A stretch of 64,000 nucleotides of DNA, taken from Byssothecium circinans (lineage: Eukaryota > Ascomycota > Dothideomycetes > Pleosporales > Massarinaceae). This document shows, one piece after another, positions 55,641 through 64,000 of this stretch; position 1 is the first letter of the stretch, and the number at the start of each line of letters is the position of its first letter. Location: NCBI GenBank assembly GCA_010015675.1, contig ML977027.1:188892-252891 (forward strand), in the 5' to 3' direction. Below the pieces are notes generated by a model that had not been told where the DNA came from, searched no databases, and saw only the letters and a list, made by a program, of their open reading frames with translations. The position numbers and the translations under genes were made by a program.

Positions 55641-56192
55641 TCATAGGTTGAACGGCGCATTTAGCCAAAGGTCGTCCGAGAAGCCCATAAGAGGTAGATC
55701 CATGCCCTCGGTACTGGTCCATTCATCCATTGCGGAATCGCCAGTTTGAGGCTCCTGGTTCTGTACGCTCCAACTTGGTACCGAGTCTCTTAGCATTTTC
55801 ACTCCTATGACCAGAACGCTGTCTTCGCCCGTCTCCTCCTTCAATCTCGCATTAGCCTGTTCGAGACCAGCTGCACAGCGCTCCAACAGACCCACAATGT
55901 CAACGGTTTGGCGTACAATACTAGGATCCCAACTAGCATCTTGGAATGTTGCGAGCTTGTGTAATACCCTGAGACCATGCGAGAACGTTAATTTTGTGGG
56001 TGTGGTAGAGGTGATAATATCAGAGGCAATAAAGTATTGAGTGCAGCTTTTGCATGCCTGAAAGCACTTCATGAGGTAGTCAGTACGTATATAGTTAAGG
56101 ATTGAGCTGTTTAGGGTGATTTGGCTCGTCGGCTGTACTAGTGCCAGCTCATAGATCTCTACTTGGGTAGTGTAGATATACGCGACGATACT
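55641..56192 (-). pseudogene. C-terminal remnant of a fungal transcription factor
   Basis: A 183-residue frame ends at 55641, and its upstream limit coincides with a TATCTAG splice acceptor at 56195-56193. The composition (ELALVQPTSQITLNSS, YIRTDYLMKCFQACKSCTQYFIASDI, LHKLATFQDASWDPS, DDLWLNAPFNL) is that of the C-terminal region of Zn2Cys6/fungal-specific transcription factors. Neither a Zn2Cys6 cluster nor the central fungal_trans domain is found upstream, where instead a membrane-protein-like frame occurs. I read it as a truncated or detached exon. An intact gene would need ~500 more residues. Confidence 0.5.
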
Positions 56193-56568
56193 CTAGATAT
56201 GATGGGAGTAGGACGCAACCGAGTATGCGACTTGATGATGTCCGTCCATGCCTTCTCCGCACCCCTACATCTGTCTTCGCAATCCCGTCCCCCATCTTAT
56301 CTTCCCTCTCTTCATTACTAACCGTGACGACGTATCCAAGTCCCATTACAACAATATGCCAAGAGACAAAAACCACCGCACCGACCATAACCTTACTCCC
56401 AGACACATCTCCGAACGGCGATCGCGACCGCCGTCCAACAATCTCGTGCAGCTCATCGACACAACGAACGGCGTATTGAATCAGCGAGGGAAGAAGCAAC
56501 ATTGCGAAGGCCAGGAGCGCGACTTCGACGAGCCGCATGCCGAGGCGGAGGGGGAGCTGTGCGTTCAT
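56149..56568 (-). CDS. Possible small membrane protein, 139 aa
   Basis: A minus-strand frame from ATG 56568 (MNAQLPLRLGMRLVEVALLAF) contains two hydrophobic segments (about residues 11-30 and 70-92), separated by a charged loop. It overlaps the transcription-factor remnant by 44 bp. I recognise no family; a chance frame is possible. Confidence 0.25.
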   Translation of the reverse strand: MNAQLPLRLGMRLVEVALLAFAMLLLPSLIQYAVRCVDELHEIVGRRSRSPFGDVSGSKVMVGAVVFVSWHIVVMGLGYVVTVSNEEREDKMGDGIAKTDVGVRRRHGRTSSSRILGCVLLPSYLEYRRVYLHYPSRDL

Positions 56569-56868
56569 CCGGCGGGCGCGCCAGTGCGACGTGACCGTTG
56601 GACGTGGAACAGGATGCGTATGCATGCATGTTGCATCTTGTCCCTTAAATTCATATCCTTTGTACTGCTGCCTTGAAAAATAGAGCAACCGTCCCTTAGC
56701 TGTTCATGGTTTTGGGAAAGTTGCTTTTGTGTGCAGCTACGTGTTCTTAGCCTTGGCTGCGCCTCGGCGGTCTAGGCTAGCTCTTCACGGTTCACCAAAA
56801 TGATACTCGTTATTCGCACATTGTTGCACGGTATTGCGTTGTTTATTTTGGCTACCCAAGTCCAATCA
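56569..56868. other. Spacer, no gene seen
   Basis: Short spacer between a doubtful membrane-protein frame and the PaiB-like gene. No recognisable motif. Confidence 0.35.
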
Positions 56869-57636
56869 TTATGAGACCTTTGTTTCCTTCCGTGTGCACC
56901 TCGCTTTCACAGTCTCCGACATCTCCTTCCCAAGCTCAGTGTTCATATTCGCAAACCCATTCGCGACGCTCTCCTGATCTCCCGCAGGCATTTCTTGGCT
57001 CATCTTCCATTTGCCACCAATATCCGAGATCTCGATCTGAACACCGAGAATGGCCTTCTTCAATATTTCGATGTAAGCCTCTGGTGCATCCTCAACTACC
57101 CAAGGCTTCTCTTTATGACCCATTATGTCGACCTCATTGTGGTTTGTCAAATCACGAATCTGCTTGTTAAGAAAGGTGTGGGTAGACTCGGCTTTCGGAT
57201 CGTAGAAGATTGTCGCCCGACCATATACTTGAACGGCCGAGTAGTTCCAAGTCGGAACGACCTTTCCACTCGCTGGCTTGGTTTCGGCGTAGAATTTTGG
57301 CGTGACGTAATGGTGAGCTGGGCCGTTGAAAGTAACGAGAACGTCGCGAGGAAGGGGATGTGAGCTGTCGGCGTTGTTCTCGCTTTCCGGTGCCGCTTTA
57401 GCGGTTTCGATGAATGATTTGGCTTGTGGGTTCGCTCGTGCTATGTGGCCGCGAAGAGTGCCGAGCTTCGTTTTGTCATTGTCAGGGGTATCCAAAACCC
57501 ACGGAATGTGACTGGATTGAAGGAATTGGAAGTGCTTCGAATCCAGGGCCGTGATCAAAAGGCCTAATGGGTTCTCCTTGATGAATTGGTACAAGGTAGG
57601 AATGTGTTTTTCGGCGTGGACTTCCCGGAGATACAT
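56869..57636 (-). CDS. PaiB-type FMN-binding protein, 255 aa
   Basis: A single exon starting MYLREVHAEKHIPTLYQFIKENPLGLLIT, the canonical start of the PaiB / FMN-binding negative transcriptional regulator family (FMN_bind_2), with a split-barrel fold. HIPWVLD, LVTFNGPAHHYVTPKFY and VVPTWNYSAVQVYGRATIF are the family's conserved strands. The final ~60 residues (GGKWKMSQEMPAGDQESVANGF) include the family's C-terminal KMSQ block. In Bacillus the protein represses sporulation genes; in fungi it is more likely a flavin-dependent enzyme or scavenger, and its function is not established. No introns. A bacterial origin is plausible but cannot be shown here. Confidence 0.88.
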   Translation of the reverse strand: MYLREVHAEKHIPTLYQFIKENPLGLLITALDSKHFQFLQSSHIPWVLDTPDNDKTKLGTLRGHIARANPQAKSFIETAKAAPESENNADSSHPLPRDVLVTFNGPAHHYVTPKFYAETKPASGKVVPTWNYSAVQVYGRATIFYDPKAESTHTFLNKQIRDLTNHNEVDIMGHKEKPWVVEDAPEAYIEILKKAILGVQIEISDIGGKWKMSQEMPAGDQESVANGFANMNTELGKEMSETVKARCTRKETKVS

Positions 57637-58050
57637 TATGGATTGTAAATTGCAGTTTGCGAGCTGTAGATGAAATTCCCATAGAAGTAGATGCTCGGAA
57701 GTAATATAGTACCCTTCAGTCGAATGAGTCTAGGCTACGGCTATTAACGGCGGCGCGAAAGCGTTGTCGGGCACTTACACTTGGCAAACTACCAACCAAT
57801 CAGCGGATGACAATTGGCGGATCTAGCCCACGTTTTCCATCTGGCATTCGCCCACATGGTCCTGTATGCTGTAATGAATACCTGGTGTACAGCCACCGCC
57901 AACGTGTCTACACACATGACGTGATTTTTACGACCGCGGAGATGCATATACTCTATGAACACTGGTGCGTTATTGAGAACATAGAAAAAGTAATCAAGAA
58001 CATTGTACGCCTAGTATATCTCAATCGTAGTTCAACCTCTAGAGAAACAA
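57637..58050. other. Spacer, no gene seen
   Basis: Contains the PaiB-like gene's promoter and the 3' UTR of the next minus-strand gene. A 91-codon plus-strand frame here shows no domain. Confidence 0.4.
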
Positions 58051-58767
58051 TCATGCTTTCAACAAGCGGCGTAAGACCTTGACTTCCGGTGACAGTCCGC
58101 TCAAGACGTGACTCAGCTCTTCCGCCGCAGCATTCAGTGCAGCGTCACTGAACGGCTCCAATGTGTCCATAATGATCAACACATTCGTGGTATCATCCGT
58201 CAATGCCGTCCTCGGACCCTGCCTCCAGTTCCAATTCCGACAGGTGACACCAACATCATCGCACCAAACCACCTCTCCCGCGCTCGGAGGCTCATTTACC
58301 ACCTCCCCTCGCGAGTTCATCTCGAACCTCTCATCGCCCTTTGCGCGGATCAAGAATGGTGCCCCTGAGTACTTATCGAGATCTTCACCGCCAAGCGGAA
58401 TCTGATGCTTCACAGATATAGCGTTGTAGATATCGGTCAAACGGTTGACGCGTGGCAGGCCTTTATCTACGCGGCGCGTAAGTGCCTCGAGGCTGTTCTG
58501 AGTCTTCTTTGGTTTTGCGCCAAAAGCAGTATATGCTTCTCGCCAGGCTTTGACATGAGGGATGTCGGTGACGGGCGTTTTAGCGAGAGTCACTTTGGCG
58601 GACGCTTCTGCTTCTTGTAGGAGCGACTCGCTCTGCGCATCGCTTGGAGCAGGCGGAATGTTTGTAATGACTAAAAGAAGTGCGCGATAATCGGGCCGTA
58701 ACTGGAAGACCTCAGGTGCTATGCGCGCATTGTCGAGGTATTGTTGGGGATTGGCAAGAGCAGACAT
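58051..58767 (-). CDS. B3/B4 tRNA-binding-domain protein, 238 aa
   Basis: Start chosen at MSALANPQQYLDNARIAPE; the frame also opens 28 codons earlier (58851). Residues 80-190 carry the B3/B4 fold typical of the tRNA-synthetase beta-subunit editing region: HVKAWREAYTAFGAKPKKTQNSLEALTRRV, then LPRVNRLTDIYNAISVKHQIPLGGEDLDKY and a VVWCDDVGVTCRNWNWRQGPRTAL block. Stand-alone B3/B4 proteins occur in bacteria and fungi. A role in hydrolysing mischarged or unusual aminoacyl species is a guess; the exact role is unknown. No introns. It lies next to the PaiB gene. Confidence 0.8.
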   Translation of the reverse strand: MSALANPQQYLDNARIAPEVFQLRPDYRALLLVITNIPPAPSDAQSESLLQEAEASAKVTLAKTPVTDIPHVKAWREAYTAFGAKPKKTQNSLEALTRRVDKGLPRVNRLTDIYNAISVKHQIPLGGEDLDKYSGAPFLIRAKGDERFEMNSRGEVVNEPPSAGEVVWCDDVGVTCRNWNWRQGPRTALTDDTTNVLIIMDTLEPFSDAALNAAAEELSHVLSGLSPEVKVLRRLLKA

Positions 58768-58864
58768 GATGGTGGACAAGCTCGTCTTGAATGATGCGTG
58801 ACAATGAAGAGGGGGTCGGGAATTGCGGAATGTACGATAAATAAAGCTCATGTTATCTCGTGCT

Positions 58865-58912
58865 TTCGAAAATTTAGTGCCGAAAATTTGATTTAGTGCC
58901 GAAAATTTGACT
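58865..58912. repeat. Short direct repeat, two copies
   Basis: TTTAGTGCCGAAAATTTGA occurs twice, at about 58872-58890 and 58892-58910, and a partial TCGAAAATTTAGTGCC copy overlaps the first. It lies just upstream of the B3/B4 gene's frame. Confidence 0.8.
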
Positions 58913-59683
58913 TTTTTCTTACCACAGGGCGCGCCATGTCAATTGCCGTGCTGTAGGAGGAGGCCTCGGCCCAATGCCAACTCCCAAAAGAGCTTAGTGT
59001 TGTGTGGATTTCTAGTGCCGCTGGTGCCGGAAAGATAGCCGATCAGAGCGCGCGTGCGAGCAGAATTGATCTTCTAGTTACGGTGCTTGTACGACAATAT
59101 TGTACCCTGAAACAACACCTGTACATTGGAAAACATAGCTCTACGTCCGATGATCTAGAGCTGTGGCTCGCCGAAACTATCGCTGAGTTTTTGAGCAGTC
59201 TTACGATCAGCTAGCGCACATAGTTCCTGCGCACATCTGTTAGATACATAATTCTAGGAAATCTTGGCGCGTATTATTAATTTCCCCCTACTACACTAGG
59301 ATTGTCAAAATTAGTAGATACTATACCTAACGTAAAGCACCACCGAGCGCGCCAGTTTTCCAAGGCCACACCAACACCACACTTATCACGAAATGCCTCA
59401 ACCAACAAACCCGTTACTTGTTTAACAAGAAGGCAGAATTAAGCTTACCCTTTAAGCTTACTATTTAGGCTAATTTCTAAGCCTCTAACGCGCTGCTAAG
59501 GCTTTTAATGTTCGCTATTAGACCCTCCCTTAACGCGCGCGTAGAATTGCCTTTTAACTAATAATAGTACTAAACTGTTTAAAACTATTTTTAACTAAAG
59601 AGGACACGCTTATCTAATATATCCTTAACCTTAATTCGCGAGGATTTGCGCCTACGTTAGGTAAAGTGTTAGATATAGCGAAT
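58913..59683. other. Boundary to TA-rich, RIP-like region
   Basis: The first part (58990-59214) holds a 70-codon plus-strand frame with VWISSAAGAGKIADQSA, resembling a NACHT-type P-loop, which could be a fragment. From about 59220 the sequence becomes TA-rich (TTTAAGCTTACTATTTAGGC), with few CA/TG steps, as in RIP-mutated repeats. CTATACCTAAC near 59324 has an inverted near-copy near 59670. Confidence 0.4.
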
Positions 59684-60107
59684 TGTTACAAGACAATGTA
59701 TGAGCGCAGCCACGGAAGAACGATACGCTTAGGGAGAGTATTAGATGGTGGGGCGCAGGATAGGGTTAAGGCGCCAGTCACGTGATTGTGATCCCGCTAA
59801 GACTAAGAGATCCCATGGATCCTAGGATCAGGACGAAGTCCTAGGAGCAGATGGAGCAGAGGCTCTAGGTAGGATTAAGGGCTTAGCGAAGGAACAGAAT
59901 AAGTGGTATAAAGACTAGATAGATTTCCTTTATCTTTCTAATTCTAATTCTTTATAGTTAACTCTCTATAGTTTATCTCTTATCTAGATTAATACTTAGT
60001 TATTCTATAGTTAGTTATAGAATTAGTTACTTTTATACATTTACCTCTTAAACTACTAAAGCATACTACCTAACTATACATCTTACACTAATTAACCTCC
60101 CCTAACA
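59684..60107 (+). repeat. 5' LTR, 424 bp
   Basis: Begins TGTTACAAGACAATG and ends CTCCCCTAACA, so the termini are the inverted repeat TGTTA...TAACA. The gag-like region starts about 300 bp further on. A second copy is not in the window, so the ends rest on the terminal motifs only. Confidence 0.6.
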
Positions 60108-62850
60108 TAGATTAGGCTTAGTAAGTATACCCCTTAGTAATACTTTAACTACCTATAGGTTCAAGAACTTAAACGTATATAATAGTAGCTCCTACTACCC
60201 TACGTGCTACTAGTAGTAGTATTAGTACACCTGCTTTAAGTCTAGTATTAGTAATAGCTAACTAGACTAATTAGTTATAGTAATAGGCTGAATAGATTAA
60301 TAGATTAATGCAAGCAATTACTTAACTCTAGGCTAAGGACACTATACCCTATAGAAAGATTGCGGCGCTAGAGAAGTATAATAGAGGATAAGATAGCTTA
60401 AAGCTATTCTTTACTAACATAGATTTATACTATCACTTTAATGCCCTGATAGAGGACTTAGATAAGATCCTTACGGCTAGTATGCACTTAAAAGATAAAG
60501 TAGCTACTTAGATGCAGCCCTTTATAGATGACTATCTTATGAATAAGATAAGGCATTATAAAGATGACATGAAGACTATCTTTAAGAGCTAGATAGCGTT
60601 TAAGGATGAGATTTAGAAGGTGTTTAGAGAACTTAATAAAGAGACCTAGGTAGAGTAAAAGATATCTTAGATCTAGCAAGATAGGTTAGTCGCTAGATAT
60701 ATAATAGAGTTTAAATAACTATAGTTAAAGATTAATTAGGATAATGCGCTATTGTGCACAGCCTTCTATAATAGGCTGAAGGAAACTGTTAAGGATAGCA
60801 TGACCTATTATAATAAGCTAGAAGACTTATAAGACATAATTAACCTAGCTACCTAAATTAATAATAGGCTCTACAAATAAGCAATATAAAAGAAATAATA
60901 GGATATAATAATCATTCCTAACTCTAGAAGATATAGAAAGCTAAAGACACCACAATATAACCGTGACGGTGATGTGGTAATAATAGACAAAGTCTAATAA
61001 AGGAAGTAATTTAATAAGGGTAAGGGAAGATAGCTAGATAGCCTAACCTATAAATAACGCTAGGAACGCTTTAAAAAGAAGGCATGTCTCTAATATAGTA
61101 AAGTAGGACACTTCCACAGAGACTACCTAAAGAACTAAGGCTAGGCTAGTAAGCTTAGAGTAGTCAAGATTAGGATGATTAAGTTCAAGATAATAGGACC
61201 TAAGGAGGAAGGACTAGAGGTGCTATGCTAGTAGCCTACTCCCTACCTACCTTTAGAACTAGATTAGATAAGATCCCCTAATAAAGACGTTAGTAAAATA
61301 GACCCTAACACGCTCTTTAAAAGATTCTAGGAATCGCTAAGCCTAAGCTAAGGTCTAGCTAAGAATAAGGTGCTAGACTAGGTAATTCAATAATAGCTAG
61401 ATGCTAAAATATGCTAGAAGTACGCTAGCACTACACATGAAGGACTAACTTGCACTATACCTATGTTAGTGTATAGTAAAGAAGCTAGTAAAGTAGTAGT
61501 AGAAGCTATGCGAATCTAGGGCCTATACGCTATAAGGGAACATATTAGGGTAGAGGTACCTAAAAAGAATCCTTATTAGAAAGATAATTAGTACTAGTGC
61601 TAGGTAGACTAGTGCCTCTACTATAAGCGTAAGAAGGATAAGGTTAGATAATAACCTAGACAAATATTATACATTATAATTCTAGATAAAGACTGTCTAG
61701 TGGCGGCTTGCCATACCTATCACTTTAGTAAATAGTAATAATAGTATGAACGCATTAGGTAGTATAAGTGCTATAACGAGCACTACTAAGTACATTAGCT
61801 AAGCAAGCATATTATAGGATATTAGCTAGTAGGACCTATAGATAGGAATATACTAGAATGTAATATTAAAGACTGCTAATATTAACACCCCCTAGGGCAC
61901 CCTATAAGCTAAGAGCATGAAGAAGTGGACTAGGCATAGTGTGAGATAATTCTTAACTATATATTCTACACGCTCTATAAAGAAGAAGCCGCGTAGGATA
62001 AGAGAGGTTAGGACCATGACCTACTTATAGTAAAAGAATACCTAGATAAAGATTATAGACGCTATGCACTTCCTACCCTTCCTTACGAATCTAAGAAGAA
62101 TGCTTGATAGAGGAAGTAGGGTGATTCTAAACAACACTAGTAAGAGATGCTAGATGATTAGCATTAGGAAAGGGTAGCCTAAGGCGATAAGCTAGTAAAT
62201 ATAACTTAGTTCCCTATAAGGCTAGGATCCCTAGCACCCATTAATGCTATAAAAAAGGAAAGTCACGATAACTTACCCTACGAATGATGCTTTAATGACA
62301 TGTGTCAAGCATACCTTTTAGAGAAACTTAGGAAGGGTTTCCTATAACAAAATAACTTAGAGGTAGAGCACGGATGCCTACCTTAGACAGCGTGCTATAT
62401 AGATGACTATTAAATTCACCTACTTAAGGAATAAGTAGTAAGAAGGTCTTTAAAAGGACCCTAAGGGTTAAAAAACTAGGAAGCTACTAGGGATAGGGTC
62501 ACGCTAGTAAGAGCATTTCTATAATAACCCTATATAACGTATGACACCTAGATCTACTAGTTCATTAATTAAAGGTAGAGGTGCGTATACACGGACGCAG
62601 ACTTATAGCACTAGTAGATAGTAGAGCTGCATAGATAATTATCTCCCTATAAGTAGTTAAGAAATATAATATACCCTATTAAGATAAGGAACGTCTAATA
62701 TAAGTAGTATTAGCTAATGATAGACTAATGTCCTATAGCAATAGAATCTTAAGGTTAGAAACCTAAGAAGTGTCATTCCACGTACTTAGGATTAAGGACA
62801 TATAGTACTAAGACAAAAGTATCTAGACTATCTAAATTAAGTAAATTATA
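59684..62850 (+). mobile_element. Degenerate Ty3/gypsy LTR retrotransposon, truncated
   Basis: The 5' LTR (59684-60107) is followed by frame fragments of a gypsy-type gag. The fragments are interrupted by stops, mostly where Trp or Gln codons would be expected. A matrix/capsid-like segment lies around 60420-60880, a zinc-knuckle remnant with GHFHRD near 61100-61130, and protease-like sequence near 62580. I see no reverse transcriptase or integrase in the window and no 3' LTR. Stop-rich, TA-rich decay along the whole length fits RIP. The distal boundary is approximate, and 62850-62917 could be either element. Confidence 0.7.
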
Positions 62851-62917
62851 CCTAAACTTCAACACTACCTACCACCACTAATCCTTACTCAGTTTACGCG
62901 TTTTTTACGTTAAATTA

Positions 62918-64000
62918 ATGGCGCCGTCTCATACTACCCTCCGCCGGTCCTTTTTAGGTGATATATCACGTGCGCGCCCACCTAAGAAAGAGCTAAGTCC
63001 ACACCTACGCGCGGCTATACTCAGCGCGGTCAAGAATCGCGTCAAACCTAAGGTAATCTAGGATACGTTTCACGTCAGCAAATCAACCTACTATGACACT
63101 ATAAAGAGATGGAATGAGCATGGGGAAATTACCTCATTACCGCGTAAAGGAGCTCTAAAGAAAATAGATGCTTAAGATGAGTGTTGACTACTGCGGATTA
63201 TTCGCTAATACCCGCGTATAGAGTACGCAAAGCTAAAAGTAGAGGCTATTAGCATGCCTAACGTTTCCTTAAGAACGCTCTCTCGCCTACTAAATAAGTA
63301 TGGTATAAAGAAGTAGGCCGCGAAACTACGGCTAGCGCTTTCTCTATTAGACGCCCGCAACCGCCTTAGGTGGGCGCGTCTTAACCGCTACAAAAGCTAG
63401 GTACGCGTTAAGTTCTCTAACGAGTACTTAGTAGAGAGAGGACGTGGTAAGAAACGTGTATAGGTATTTCATACACTATAGTAGAAGTAGTATAAGGAGA
63501 TAGTTAAAGGTAGGGCTAGGTAATCAGTACTACGCTAGATGTTTTAGGCAGCTATTTAGCTAGGTGGAAGGAGTGAATTAATTACTATAGAACGCGTTAA
63601 AGGCTCGCGTGGGTACACCTCTACCTTATACACTAATACACTAGAGGATGGCCTACTACCCTAGAATAAGCTAGAGGAGGAGGACTTTAATTAAGAGGAG
63701 GAGGAGTATAAGCCCTACTAATTCATGTAGGATAATACTCCTATCTATAAGTCGCAAGAAACTACTGATTAGCTTAACGCGCATGAAATTGAGGTCATTA
63801 ATTAGCCGCCGTACTCACCAGATATCAACCCTATCAAGCATCTCTGGTGGCTGCTAAAGCAGAAGCTAGTTGAATTATATCCTAACCTTGAAGGCTAGGG
63901 CTTTAGAGGAGTCGATAGAGATCACTTTACTTAATGCGCTTAAGAAGCGTAGAGAGCAATACCACAGGCTAGTATTGATAAGCTTATTAAGAGTGTACCG
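62918..64000 (+). mobile_element. RIP-decayed Tc1/mariner transposase, runs off the window
   Basis: From ATG 62918 a transposase frame can be followed through several stops. The helix-turn-helix (STYYDTIKRWNEHGE) lies near 63080-63130, the second helix region near 63250-63300, and the DDE-type C-terminus near 63800-63860 contains PPYSPDINPIKHLW, where the Asp of SPD is a catalytic residue. Stops (TAG/TAA) replace Gln or Trp codons, as expected from CpA-to-TpA mutation. The end lies beyond 64000, and the 5' inverted repeat was not identified with certainty. Confidence 0.82.

Overview
The window looks like nuclear DNA of a filamentous ascomycete, most likely a Dothideomycete and perhaps Pleosporales (the class is my inference). 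The support is short introns of 48-132 nt with CTRAC-type branch sites, fungal families such as an AA9 polysaccharide monooxygenase with a CBM1, a NACHT-ankyrin STAND protein, an RTA1 protein and a YVC1 channel, and a last ~4.8 kb of TA-rich, stop-riddled transposon relics that look RIP-mutated.

Layout. 0.3-14 kb: four long, mostly disordered proteins of unknown function, one of them about 1.7 kb residues long with a stop-removing 54-nt intron. 14-25 kb: D-serine dehydratase-like enzyme, YVC1-like vacuolar cation channel, a small unknown gene, an MFSD5-like MFS transporter and a membrane-anchored METTL24/FkbM-type methyltransferase. 25-30 kb: an accessory patch with a NACHT-ankyrin receptor gene. 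It carries a 21-bp heptad-coding array with an assembly gap, and its ankyrin domain is cut by a 160-bp hAT-like MITE with an 8-bp target duplication. 32-39 kb: housekeeping genes (glucokinase, Mpv17/PMP22 protein, VPS51 of GARP, RMI1, a small unknown protein). 39.4-46 kb: a decayed sugar/quinate MFS transporter, the AA9-CBM1 LPMO and a GAL80-like Gfo/Idh/MocA protein. 46-51 kb: secreted S41 peptidase and RTA1 protein. 52.8-58.8 kb: a GT28-type sterol glucosyltransferase with a VPS13-like tail, a C-terminal fragment of a fungal transcription factor, a PaiB-type FMN-binding protein and a B3/B4-domain protein. 59.2-64 kb: a gypsy LTR element (5' LTR, gag remnants) followed by a Tc1/mariner transposase relic that runs off the window.

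Most genes act independently, as expected for a fungal chromosome. The only plausible functional neighbourhood is sugar related (decayed transporter, LPMO, GAL80-like protein). VPS51 and RMI1 share a 205-bp divergent promoter. Exon boundaries were deduced by eye from splice-site consensus and protein continuity; no homology search was run, and family names rest on motif recognition.
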